Shown here in pieces: positions 8,110 to 15,973 of a DNA stretch of 64,000 nt. The DNA is from Martinezella tropici (GTDB lineage: Bacteria > Pseudomonadota > Alphaproteobacteria > Rhizobiales > Rhizobiaceae). The notes beneath the pieces are model-generated. The model was given only the letters and a program-made list of their open reading frames with translations. It had not been told where the DNA came from and made no database searches. Both the position numbers and the translations under genes were made by a program. Positions within the stretch are counted from its first letter, which is position 1; every line of letters begins with the position of its first letter. The DNA lies in contig NZ_QMKK01000022.1 of NCBI RefSeq assembly GCF_003287875.1, positions 186,001-250,000 of the forward strand, given 5' to 3'.

Positions 8110-8300
8110 CGGAGCACCACCGCCCACATGAGCCAGACCGCCGCCGAAGCGATGACGGCGCCCGCCAGCAACATGCCGTTGCGAAACGCCGAAAAGGCGC
8201 TTCCGGCCGGCGCCGCATTGGCCACGGCCAAGGCGAGCACCAGCGCGGTAAGCAGCAGCGGCAGCCACCCCATTTCGGTTTCGAGCGAAGCCATGGTCAT
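8106..8300 (-). CDS. Small membrane protein, 64 aa
   Basis: Short protein with two hydrophobic helices (about 11-30, core LPLLLTALVLALAVANAA, and about 43-62, core LLAGAVIASAAVWLMWAVVL) joined by a short polar loop. Both flanking junctions are 4-base ATGA-type overlaps, which supports it being translated. No family recognised; holin-like size and topology are noted, but its place among DNA-modification genes does not suggest lysis. Confidence 0.55.
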   Translation of the reverse strand: MTMASLETEMGWLPLLLTALVLALAVANAAPAGSAFSAFRNGMLLAGAVIASAAVWLMWAVVLR

Positions 8301-8596
8301 GAATGCCGCCCCGTTTCACCGGATGTTTCACGGGTAGCAATTGCTGTAACAGCTTGATTTCGCTTCGGAAGAATGAGGTAATTCATCGGATCGAGACCGG
8401 CGAACCGGCAAAGCAGCAGCACATTGGCAACACTCAGATCATGCTGGCGAATGGCCCTCGACAGCAGTGCGGTATTCAACCCCTCGTATCTGCCCATCGC
8501 GGCGCGATAGGAGAGCCCTTCACGCTTCAGCCAGCCGTCAATCCCAGCGGCGAATGAGGCGCGATCGAAATCCGCGCGGTCGCCATCAGCTCGCAT
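8297..8596 (-). CDS. Small HTH-like phage protein
   Basis: About 99 residues. The segment LSYRAAMGRYEGLNTALLSR followed by AIRQHDLSVANVLLLCRFAG has the helix-turn-helix spacing of Cro/C1-like proteins. ATG 8596 is chosen because GGAGG lies seven bases upstream; it overlaps the preceding gene by 11 bases. The protein is likely a DNA-binding accessory factor; specificity cannot be read from the sequence. Confidence 0.5.
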   Translation of the reverse strand: MRADGDRADFDRASFAAGIDGWLKREGLSYRAAMGRYEGLNTALLSRAIRQHDLSVANVLLLCRFAGLDPMNYLILPKRNQAVTAIATRETSGETGRHS

Positions 8597-8879
8597 CGCG
8601 CACCTCCTGACCGCCATCGTCGGTCAGCAGGATATTGAACTCGGCTGGATCGACCCAAAGCGCCGTCCATATCCGCGCACGCGTGCGGCCGTTCTTCAGC
8701 AATCCCTGCCAAGCATCCCAAAATTCCTGCCTGGAGACATGGCAACACTCGCGCAGCTCGGCGCGCGCAGCCTTCTCTGCCGAACGGCCATGCGATGGAA
8801 ACGAGATGCGCGCCATCATATCGACGCGAAGCCGAAGGAAGCGCTTGAGCATGTCGGGCGAGAAGTCAGGCTGCATCAT
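8586..8879 (-). CDS. Hypothetical phage protein, 97 aa
   Basis: Small basic N-terminal half (DMLKRFLRLRVDMMARISFP) and an acidic C terminus. No domain recognised. It overlaps the helicase-methyltransferase stop by 14 bases and the following HTH-like gene by 11, so it is a genuine member of the leftward operon. Two Cys residues (ECCHVS) are adjacent, not spaced as a zinc knuckle. Confidence 0.5.
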   Translation of the reverse strand: MMQPDFSPDMLKRFLRLRVDMMARISFPSHGRSAEKAARAELRECCHVSRQEFWDAWQGLLKNGRTRARIWTALWVDPAEFNILLTDDGGQEVRDAS

Positions 8880-11490
8880 CCGCCACCTCCAGCCCCATGG
8901 CTGCGAACATGTCAGGCACGGCGATCCTGGCTTCAGCGGCGCGGCAGTAGTGCAGGCCGTCCGGGAAGTATGTTCCGGACAGCTCCGAAGCCTGCCCGCG
9001 GCGGCCCTTCAAGATGGCGCGATACGGCACTGTCATGAGGCCGCCGAAGGGATCGTAGATGATGTCACCTGAGTTCGAATATCGGTCGATCAGCCGATCA
9101 ACGATATCGAACTGAAGGGGGCAGACATGCTTTTCGAGGTTGCGCTGCGACTGTTCTCCATTGAGCGTGCGCATGCGAACGACATCATGCCAGACGGCCG
9201 GGTCGGCAGACGGCGGATCGAGCAACATGAACGTCTTCGGGAGCGCCGAACGCACCGCCAGTTCTTCACCCAGTTCGACATGGCGATCGAAATTGTAAAC
9301 CGCCTTGAAAGCCTCATCGAACAGCTTGCCGATGACATTGGTGCCGAGCTGCTTAATTTCATCCGGCGTCAGCAGTCGGTTCCCGGACGAAATCCAGAAG
9401 GAATGTGCGTCGAGCTGCCATCTGGCGAGGGTATAACCGGAGCCTGGGACATGAGGGCGGCGGTCCCCATCCTTCCACCGCGCCGTTCCACCGTCTTCCG
9501 TAACGACAAGCGGCTTCGGCTGCACCACCGGCACATCGGCATAGCCTTTCGACCGGTCGCTCTGCGGCTTGCGAAACAGCAACACATATTCCGGGCAGCC
9601 CACGCCCATCTTCGTGCTGTCCTTCATCATTTCGGAATATCCGAGACGATAGGTCTGATTGTTCTCACGAACGACGTCGGTGACGATCGTGATCATCCCG
9701 AAATATTGAAAACCATGCTTGCGGTAGTGGAAAATCGCCTCGGCATGGAAAGGCGAGATCGTCGGCACGCCCTCGCCGGTCACGTTGCCGAATAGCACGC
9801 GGTCCTTCACATGGATGCAGGCGAGACGGCCCGGCTGCAGGATGCGCAGCAGTTCCGGCGTCAGGTAATCCATCTGCGCCCAAAAATGATCGTTGTCGTC
9901 GGTATGTCCGAAGTCGTTATAGCTCTCGGTGTATTCGTAATGGTTCGAAAACGGGATCGAGGTGATGATCTCGCCGACAGAGTTGCTGGCAGTCCGGCGC
10001 GCCTCATCGACGCAATCATTATGGGCGATCTTGAAGAACTGCCCCTCTTCGACCCGGCGCGGCACGCCGATGGAGCGGGTCAAAACTTCGTCGACTGGAA
10101 GGCTATCGAGACCATAGCGGCGAATGATCTCCGCCATGCGCTCCATCAGGCGATCGTGCTCGGCCCACTTCGTTTCGAGCGAACGCCTGACTTCGCGCTC
10201 CGCTTCGGAATAGATGATATCGATCCGGCAGGCCCTGCTCTGCCCGAAACGCACGATACGATGCACTGCCTGGATGAAATCATGAAACTTGAAGCCGATC
10301 CCGACGAAGATCTCCCAGGCGCAATGCTTCTGGAAATTGCACCCCGCACCGCTCATCTCGGGCTTGGTGGCCAAATCACGGAATGCGCCGTTCTTGAACC
10401 CGATGGCGTTCTGCTCATTGAGGTTGATATCCTGGCTGCCGTAGATCGAACGCACGCCGGGCACCGCCGCCTCGATGGCGCGCCGCTCATCCTCGAGGTC
10501 ATGCCAGAGAATGCGGTGTGCATCCGGATCCTCAGCGATCAGCTCGACCATCCTAGAAATACGCGCCGCCAGGCTGTCGCGCTTGGCCGCGCTCGCCTGC
10601 GTGACGCCTAGGGCGGCGTTGCGGATCAAAAGGCCCTGACCATCACGGTCGAAACCGGCCGTCGAATGATCGATCGGGACCTCGTGCCAATTCACGGTTA
10701 CCTCGGGAAGGCGGTACCCGTCGTCCGAAAAGCCGAGATCGGAAGGGCTCTGCAAAAAAACTGCCCAGCTATGAACCCAAAGCCAAAACTCCTCTTCCTT
10801 GTGAGGAAAAAGGGTGAGATCACCGGCGCTTTCGGAATTGCGCTGGAAGAAGCGCGTCAGCGCCTGTCCCGTATCCATCACGCCAAGGAAGCCGGCATAG
10901 TGGATCAGCTCCTTAGTCCGGTTCGGAGATGGCGTGGCCGTCGCCACGAACTTGAAACGCACGCCGGCGAAAAGCGGCAGGAACGTCTGAAACGTCTTCG
11001 TGCCATAGCCACGCAAAACAGCCGCCTCATCAAGTGAAACGGCAGTGAAGCTCGATGCGTCGATCTTCGATTCGCGGGCACTCTCATAGTTCGTCAGGTA
11101 GACCAGCGGCCCATCTGTATCTTCACGCTCGGCCGTCTCTTCTATGCCGGCCATCGACTGAATGAACTTCAGCCGCACAGCATGATCGCCGACGAAGCGC
11201 TCGCGCACCTCGTCAAAGAACTCTTGCCGCACGCCAAGCGGCAGGACGATCAGGCAGCGCCCTTTCGTCTCCTTCGCGATCAGCCGCATCAGTTCGATCT
11301 GAATCGAGGTTTTGTGAAGTCCGAAATTCGCGAAGATCGCCCTGCGACCACCCTTCAGCGCCCATCGGACGATAACCTTGCAGTGCGGCGCGAGCGCCGG
11401 ATTGATATCATCAGGCTCAACGGAAATGCCTGTGGCCCCGGCAATCTGCATTTTGCCGCGAAGAAAGCTGTCGTAATCCTGAATCGTCAT
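8866..11490 (-). CDS. Fused SF2-type helicase and DNA methyltransferase
   Basis: The 874-residue protein combines two machines. Residues about 1-480 form an SNF2/SF2-like ATPase: degenerate motif I FGLHKTS (56-62) in place of GLGKT, motif II DEAA (154-157), motif III ATATPS (183-188), and motif VI HRIVRFGQSR in the second RecA lobe. The C-terminal part is a beta-class N6-adenine/N4-cytosine methyltransferase, with catalytic motif TSIPF (instead of TSPPY) ahead of motif I DPFGGL at 813-818, the permuted order. ATGA overlaps link it to the Rieske-motif gene upstream. It could translocate on DNA while methylating, as in some restriction-modification or phage anti-restriction enzymes. No nuclease motif is seen. 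Confidence 0.8.
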   Translation of the reverse strand: MTIQDYDSFLRGKMQIAGATGISVEPDDINPALAPHCKVIVRWALKGGRRAIFANFGLHKTSIQIELMRLIAKETKGRCLIVLPLGVRQEFFDEVRERFVGDHAVRLKFIQSMAGIEETAEREDTDGPLVYLTNYESARESKIDASSFTAVSLDEAAVLRGYGTKTFQTFLPLFAGVRFKFVATATPSPNRTKELIHYAGFLGVMDTGQALTRFFQRNSESAGDLTLFPHKEEEFWLWVHSWAVFLQSPSDLGFSDDGYRLPEVTVNWHEVPIDHSTAGFDRDGQGLLIRNAALGVTQASAAKRDSLAARISRMVELIAEDPDAHRILWHDLEDERRAIEAAVPGVRSIYGSQDINLNEQNAIGFKNGAFRDLATKPEMSGAGCNFQKHCAWEIFVGIGFKFHDFIQAVHRIVRFGQSRACRIDIIYSEAEREVRRSLETKWAEHDRLMERMAEIIRRYGLDSLPVDEVLTRSIGVPRRVEEGQFFKIAHNDCVDEARRTASNSVGEIITSIPFSNHYEYTESYNDFGHTDDNDHFWAQMDYLTPELLRILQPGRLACIHVKDRVLFGNVTGEGVPTISPFHAEAIFHYRKHGFQYFGMITIVTDVVRENNQTYRLGYSEMMKDSTKMGVGCPEYVLLFRKPQSDRSKGYADVPVVQPKPLVVTEDGGTARWKDGDRRPHVPGSGYTLARWQLDAHSFWISSGNRLLTPDEIKQLGTNVIGKLFDEAFKAVYNFDRHVELGEELAVRSALPKTFMLLDPPSADPAVWHDVVRMRTLNGEQSQRNLEKHVCPLQFDIVDRLIDRYSNSGDIIYDPFGGLMTVPYRAILKGRRGQASELSGTYFPDGLHYCRAAEARIAVPDMFAAMGLEVADDAA

Positions 11491-12047
11491 GCGGCAATCC
11501 CTTCAAGCGGCGGCAGCACGACGCCGGTATCGGCATCGATGCGCAGCATGTGCAATGGGCAGGTGATGACGCCGGCGACCGGCGCGTGATCGGCGAGTGG
11601 AACAGCGCGGTGCGGGCAGACCCAGCCGCGCCCGTCATGCTTCGCCTGCTTGCCGGTCCATTCGGCAAAGTGGCACTGCCAATTGCCGTTGAGCTGAACG
11701 AGCTCAAAGATGTCCTGCAGCCATGGATTTGCCGGGCGCAGGCATTTGCGCCGACGCCAGACCGGCCTGGGCAAGCCAGCGGAATTAATCCTTTTATTCG
11801 TCGTGATCGGCGCAGCGGCGACAAAGCGCCAGAAATTATAGTCATCGTCCCGGCGACGAGCGGCGATGAAGCGCGGATCCGGATGATAGTGCTGCTCTTC
11901 GAAACGCAGGCAATGCGCATCGCTATGCTTCGGCCCGATGACAGGCCAAGGCTGGACGCGCCCATACCATTCAGCCTCGACCGTGGGCACAAGGTAGAAT
12001 TTGCCGATTTCGACCGGAGCGGCCAACTGATCGAGGCGTGGCGTCAT
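11487..12047 (-). CDS. Phage protein with a complete Rieske-type [2Fe-2S] motif
   Basis: The 186-residue protein has near its C terminus C144-x-H146-x16-C163-x2-H166, in the context WVCPHRAVPL then TCPLHMLRID and ADTG, which matches the two-loop Rieske cluster ligands and the strand after the second loop. Residues 1-110 match no oxygenase catalytic domain I know. Rieske domains carry electrons to oxygenases or reductases. Four-base overlaps tie it to the helicase-methyltransferase downstream and the ParB/MT-A70 gene upstream, so a redox step in DNA modification is a possible role (inference). Four ligands by chance at exact spacing is unlikely. Confidence 0.6.
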   Translation of the reverse strand: MTPRLDQLAAPVEIGKFYLVPTVEAEWYGRVQPWPVIGPKHSDAHCLRFEEQHYHPDPRFIAARRRDDDYNFWRFVAAAPITTNKRINSAGLPRPVWRRRKCLRPANPWLQDIFELVQLNGNWQCHFAEWTGKQAKHDGRGWVCPHRAVPLADHAPVAGVITCPLHMLRIDADTGVVLPPLEGIAA

Positions 12048-13234
12048 GCCGCCTCACCTTCCGGCCGCCCGGCCTGATTTCCCCAGAAATCCCACTGTCC
12101 GGCAAGGCGAATGTCACCCTCGGCAAGGCTCTCCCTGCGCTGGAACATCTCCAGCTTTGGCATATCGGGATAGAGCCGGTCGATCTGCTCTGCGAACCAC
12201 GCCGGCTTTTGCGAATGACGGCCAACCGGATGATCCGTGCATTTTATCGGCTGCGTACCCTGCAATGGCGCCGGAAAGTCACCGCGTGTGCCGATGAGCA
12301 GCAGCTCGCAATTGTCAAAGCTCCAGTAACCCGTACCGGTCTGTTCGCCGGGATAGATCTTCTTCCATGCCCAGAAGGATTTGAAGACGAACCCCCAGCT
12401 CTGCATGATCCGAATCCCGTTGCCGAGATCTGTCACCCAAAGGAAGAGTGCGGAGATCGAGGCGGCCGGGCAGCCCAGAGCCAGAATGTCGTCGAGCGAC
12501 ATTGTCGGATAATGATTGTCGGCGCTCTTCTCGCCGCCCGTGATCGCGGAATAGGTTTCGAACCGGTGTGGCGGATCGGCATAGATGACCGGATACGCCT
12601 TGCCACCGTTGGCGCCCGCGAGCCGCCACCAAGGCGATGCATCCTGCCGCGCGGCGATCTGCGTCGCGAGATCGGAGCGGACGGCATGGCGCTCGCGCTG
12701 CTCGCTGGCGCGAATTTCCTTGCTGACCCGCTTCAGCTCCGGAATGTTTGCCTTTTCCGGCATGAACATGGTGCGGATCGGCTTGCGGCGTTCGCGACCG
12801 TCCGCCCCGACTGTCTTTTCCAACTGGGGAATTTCCCCAGTTGCCGCCATGCGATCTCGCGCCGAGGAAACCGTCTTGTGATCCACCTTCAGCCGCTCGG
12901 CGATGGCGCGCGACGACAATGATGGCGTTTCGCGAAGCTGGGATTCGATCAGGTCGCGCTTCTGGGCGCTGGAAAGGTGACGGCGAGCAAGGTTGAGGGA
13001 GCGCGCATGCGCCCGCTTCTCGTCTTCGGAAAGACCCTTGCGCACGAAGCGAGGCCAATCGACGAGACCAAGGCTTTCGCAGATGGCGACGCGGTTATGG
13101 CCGTCGAGGATATTGCCGTGCTCGTCATACTCGACAGGAACGAGCACGCCGTTCTTGACGATATCGGCTTCCAGCGCCGCATAATCTTCCGGAGAAAGCG
13201 GCGGCATCACCTGATAGAGAGATTGTACGCTCAC
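12044..13234 (-). CDS. ParB-like/MT-A70 adenine methyltransferase fusion
   Basis: 396 residues from GTG 13234, chosen because GGGAGG lies six bases upstream and the GTGA overlaps the upstream stop by four bases. Residues 10-60 form a ParB/Srx-like N-terminal domain with GHNRVAI (45-51), and about 95-130 a helix-turn-helix (SSRAIAERLKVDHKTVSSAR). Residues 213-390 are an MT-A70 family N6-adenine methyltransferase with motif IV DPPH at 220-223 (usually DPPW). ParB-like domains in phage methyltransferases probably help DNA binding or use a nucleotide. There is no parA partner, so partition is unlikely. Confidence 0.82.
   Translation of the reverse strand: MSVQSLYQVMPPLSPEDYAALEADIVKNGVLVPVEYDEHGNILDGHNRVAICESLGLVDWPRFVRKGLSEDEKRAHARSLNLARRHLSSAQKRDLIESQLRETPSLSSRAIAERLKVDHKTVSSARDRMAATGEIPQLEKTVGADGRERRKPIRTMFMPEKANIPELKRVSKEIRASEQRERHAVRSDLATQIAARQDASPWWRLAGANGGKAYPVIYADPPHRFETYSAITGGEKSADNHYPTMSLDDILALGCPAASISALFLWVTDLGNGIRIMQSWGFVFKSFWAWKKIYPGEQTGTGYWSFDNCELLLIGTRGDFPAPLQGTQPIKCTDHPVGRHSQKPAWFAEQIDRLYPDMPKLEMFQRRESLAEGDIRLAGQWDFWGNQAGRPEGEAA
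12821..12843. repeat. 23-bp perfect palindrome inside the ParB/MT-A70 gene
   Basis: Arms CAACTGGGGAA and TTCCCCAGTTG flank a single central T, a perfect 11-bp dyad. It encodes the linker around TGEIPQLEK between HTH and methyltransferase, so coding constraint alone does not explain the symmetry. Its GGGGAA/TTCCCC core resembles the TTTCCC/GGGAAA operators at 15848-15892 in everted order. Confidence 0.5.
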
Positions 13235-14199
13235 GCCTCGCCTCCCGGCCGCTTGAACGGCACAACTGCCTCGCCATGCACTACAGGCGCCGGCTCCGCA
13301 GGGTAATCCTTCAAGCTCTTGTGAAGCGGCCAAGGGAATTTCACCGTGGCGAGATCCTTCGCGCCGAGGCTCCATAGACGCGGCTTGCCAGCGTCCGGAT
13401 GCGGCTGTACGGACGACAGAACACGACTGATCACCGCCGCCCGGTTCATTTCCCAACCGGCCTTCGGACCGACGACGATCTGTCGCTTGATGTGCTCGGC
13501 GAACTGCCGCATCAAAGCCGGAGTTGCGCCCTCCATCGAAACGGCCAGCGCCGTCAACGCCGATTCGGGCATCACGAAGGGCGCGAAATAACGCGCCAGA
13601 ATATGGCGACGTTCGGCCTCTCCCGGCAGCTCGATGCTGATCTGGATTTCGAATCTGCGCCAGACGGCTTCGTCGATCCGATCGGCGAAGTTTGTCGCCG
13701 CGACCATGAAGCCATTGTAGCGGTCAAGATGCGCTAGCAGCGTGTTGATCGTGAGATTGTGATCCTGCTCGACCGTCTGGTTATGGCCGCTGTTCATACG
13801 CTTGGCGGCAAAGCTGTCGAACTCGTCGAAGAACAGGAACACCGGCTCCGAGCGCCGCTTGAGCACATCGAAAAGCTTGCCGATCAAACCGGCGCTGTCG
13901 GACATGTATTTCGATTGCAGCCGCTCGGGGCGGATCAGTAGCATAGGCAGCCCCAGCCGCCCGGCCAGGTGGTGCGCAAGCGTCGTCTTGCCGGTACCTG
14001 GTACGCCCGAAAACAGGGCGCGCTTGCGCGGCTGCAGCTTGACCGCCTCAAGCTCATCCTTCGCCCAGATTTCGGTCAGCCATTCGAGGAGTGCCGCGCG
14101 GAGTGGCCGCGAGAGGATCGGTTCCTCTGCTTCGGACGGCTCTAGCACATCGCCGAATTGCTGCAGACTGTCGATCTGGACTGGGAAAAGCTCGCCCAT
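13231..14199 (-). CDS. AAA+ ATPase
   Basis: 322 residues with Walker A GVPGTGKTT (about 66-74), Walker B FLFFDEFD (about 121-128), a sensor-1-type Asn in AATNFADRID, and a WRRFEIQI arginine-finger region. It is the single-domain classical type, close to FtsH/spastin-like remodellers. ATG 14199 overlaps the upstream stop (TGATG). Immediately downstream is the ParB/MT-A70 gene with a 4-base overlap. In phages such ATPases act as helicase loaders or protein remodellers; which applies here cannot be read. Confidence 0.82.
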   Translation of the reverse strand: MGELFPVQIDSLQQFGDVLEPSEAEEPILSRPLRAALLEWLTEIWAKDELEAVKLQPRKRALFSGVPGTGKTTLAHHLAGRLGLPMLLIRPERLQSKYMSDSAGLIGKLFDVLKRRSEPVFLFFDEFDSFAAKRMNSGHNQTVEQDHNLTINTLLAHLDRYNGFMVAATNFADRIDEAVWRRFEIQISIELPGEAERRHILARYFAPFVMPESALTALAVSMEGATPALMRQFAEHIKRQIVVGPKAGWEMNRAAVISRVLSSVQPHPDAGKPRLWSLGAKDLATVKFPWPLHKSLKDYPAEPAPVVHGEAVVPFKRPGGEA

Positions 14200-14873
14200 C
14201 AAGTTTCGGGCCCCATGCCATCGGAACCGGATGCCTCGCGCCAGCCCGCATCGAATTTCGGACGCCGCTTGTCATCCCAGGCGAATGGATTGGAGGTGAT
14301 CGGCTCGTTTGCGTGATAAGCAGCCTGGCCGAGTTCGAACGCGCCAGCCTCGTCGACATCAGGCACCTCGCGAGGCGGACGCGCTGCCGGCGTGGGCCGG
14401 GGGGCAACCACGGGCGCGGGAGCATCCTCGATATCCTCGGCATGCGCCTTGCCCTTGGCATCACGCCAAAGGCGAACGGGCTGCTTACCGACCTTGACGA
14501 TGATCTCACCTTCCATCGGCACCAGCTGCAGGAAGGCGTCGATCACCTGCTCGCGCGCGGCGAGGTCGACATTCATCATGCCAACAGCGCGGAAGAGCGG
14601 CGCTTCGGTCGTCATGCCTAGGGCATTGAGATACATGTCCAGCTCGGCTTCCAGCTCTTCCAGGTCTGCAGGCTTGGCCGCACGACGCTTGATGACGAGA
14701 CGGACGATCTTGGGTGAGAACCCAGCCGCCTTCATCTCGGCCATGACGGCCTTTTCATCTTCGGTGATTTGCTTCTTCTCTTCTGCGAGCCGCTCCAATC
14801 GCTCGATGAAGCCCTGCAGCATTTTACCCGAAACCGTATTGCGCCCGGTGGCGCGCCCTTCGCCCTTCGCCAT
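14199..14873 (-). CDS. GapR-like (DUF2312) / ribosome-modulation-factor-like fusion
   Basis: 224 residues. Residues about 15-90 match the GapR/DUF2312 pattern (FIERLERLAEEKKQITEDEK, KAAGFSPKIVRLVIKRR, then LDMYLNALGM). GapR binds overtwisted AT-rich DNA ahead of forks in alphaproteobacteria. A middle part (90-130) and a Pro-rich linker (about 150-170) lead to a C-terminal segment (GQAAYHANEPITSNPFAWD then a GWREA) with the spacing of RMF-like motifs (G-x-x-A, NP, R..GW..A). The two modules are normally separate proteins. Three bases separate it from the upstream gene. The GapR part is strong; the RMF-like call is weaker. Confidence 0.68.
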   Translation of the reverse strand: MAKGEGRATGRNTVSGKMLQGFIERLERLAEEKKQITEDEKAVMAEMKAAGFSPKIVRLVIKRRAAKPADLEELEAELDMYLNALGMTTEAPLFRAVGMMNVDLAAREQVIDAFLQLVPMEGEIIVKVGKQPVRLWRDAKGKAHAEDIEDAPAPVVAPRPTPAARPPREVPDVDEAGAFELGQAAYHANEPITSNPFAWDDKRRPKFDAGWREASGSDGMGPET

Positions 14874-14876
14874 GGC

Positions 14877-15314
14877 TTACTTCCCCTGTAGCTTTTCAAG
14901 TTGACGTTCGCGGCTCACTTGCTCGCGCGCCTTCTGGATGTCCTTCCAGTTCGCGACCCAGTCGGGCAGCGTCACGAGCAACGCGCCTTCGGCCGTTTGC
15001 CGACGCTCTGGATTGTCGGTGGAGAGTGCGATCTGCGGCGTCCACTCGGTCACCGGAAGGCGAAAGACACAGGTATATTTCAGGCGCGTCGGCTTGAAAT
15101 GACCGTTTTCGGCCGGGCGGATCAGCAGCTTGCCCTTGTCAGGCCCCTCGCCGATCAGAATGTCGAAGGACTCGTGATCGCCGTACTGAAGGTGAAACAT
15201 TGCCGCAGGCATGCTGATCTGCAGGCTGAAAGGGTGTGCACCACGCTGCACGGTCGCGATGCGAAAGGCACCCTTGCTCGCCTTCGGAGGAGGAACGATA
15301 AGCTGGAAGGCCAT
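14877..15314 (-). CDS. Conserved-type hypothetical phage protein, 145 aa
   Basis: Beta-rich protein (GAFRIATVQRGAHPFSLQIS, then GDHESFDILIGEGPDKGKLL) with a basic C-terminal helix. No family recognised. Three-base gaps on both sides place it second in the leftward operon, after the operator-controlled leader gene, in the position where early phages often keep single-strand-binding or recombination accessory proteins; nothing in the sequence proves that. Confidence 0.55.
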   Translation of the reverse strand: MAFQLIVPPPKASKGAFRIATVQRGAHPFSLQISMPAAMFHLQYGDHESFDILIGEGPDKGKLLIRPAENGHFKPTRLKYTCVFRLPVTEWTPQIALSTDNPERRQTAEGALLVTLPDWVANWKDIQKAREQVSRERQLEKLQGK

Positions 15315-15317
15315 AGC

Positions 15318-15824
15318 TCACTCCTCCCCGACGACACGCAACGGCGCGATGGAGGCGCTGCCGGCTGCAACGACCGAGGCATGCGCGACGATCAGGTCGT
15401 TCGCCTTTTCGATGATGCGCTCAAGATCGCGGATCGCCTGCTTCGACTCGTTGCTGGTCAGCTTGAGATCGGCGAAGGCCGTTGCGGTATTGCCCTGATA
15501 TTCGGCCGTGCGCCGATTGAGCTCCGCATTTTCGCGCATCAGGCATTGTCCATCGACGGTACGCTCGCGCGGGTCGGACAGCTTGCAGCCGTGAAGTTCG
15601 GCCTGTGCCCTAGTCACGGCGAAGTCGCCGCATTCCGCCTCCAGGCGGATGACCGCAGGCACCGGCAACAGTTCGGTATCGGCGTCGCTATGGCAGCGGC
15701 CGATCTGGCTCTTCGAAAGCGACGTGATCCGGGCGCTTTCCTCGATCCCGCCATTTTTCTTGATCAACAGGCGGTTGGCCGCCTTGATCCGGTGAAACCA
15801 TGCATCCGTCAACATGTCCTGCAT
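15318..15824 (-). CDS. First gene of leftward operon, probable HTH regulator
   Basis: 168 residues from ATG 15824, preceded by GGAGAG at six bases. The N terminus (DAWFHRIKAANRLLIKKNGG, then IEESARITSLSKSQIGRCHS) looks like a CII-type helix-turn-helix. The C-terminal half is helical with Asn/Glu-rich register, suggesting a coiled-coil multimer. Two tandem TTTCCC-N5-GGGAAA palindromes lie 24 and 52 bases upstream of its start, so it may autoregulate the operon (inference). Confidence 0.5.
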   Translation of the reverse strand: MQDMLTDAWFHRIKAANRLLIKKNGGIEESARITSLSKSQIGRCHSDADTELLPVPAVIRLEAECGDFAVTRAQAELHGCKLSDPRERTVDGQCLMRENAELNRRTAEYQGNTATAFADLKLTSNESKQAIRDLERIIEKANDLIVAHASVVAAGSASIAPLRVVGEE

Positions 15825-15847
15825 GCCGCTCTCCAGACAAAAAGACA

Positions 15848-15892
15848 TTTCCCAAGCTGGGAAATCAGCGAGGTTTTTCCCGTAGTGGGAAA
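15848..15892. promoter_or_regulatory. Two tandem operator palindromes TTTCCC-N5-GGGAAA
   Basis: Site A spans 15848-15864 (spacer AAGCT, with extra outer A/T and inner A/T pairing) and site B spans 15876-15892 (spacer GTAGT). Centres are 28 bp apart. Both are 17 bp long and lie directly upstream of the first gene of the leftward operon. They differ from the GCGG-N8-CCGC operators of the immunity region, so a second regulator is implied. Confidence 0.6.
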
Positions 15893-15973
15893 GGATCAGA
15901 AGTGAGAATGTGCAGCCGTCAGCAGGTCACGGAGGACCACATGAACGGGGCATCCATTTCAAAACAGGCAAAC

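Noticed and set aside
12044-13234. ParB-like domain as part of a plasmid partition system
   Set aside because: No parA partner or canonical parS site seen; the domain is fused to a methyltransferase.
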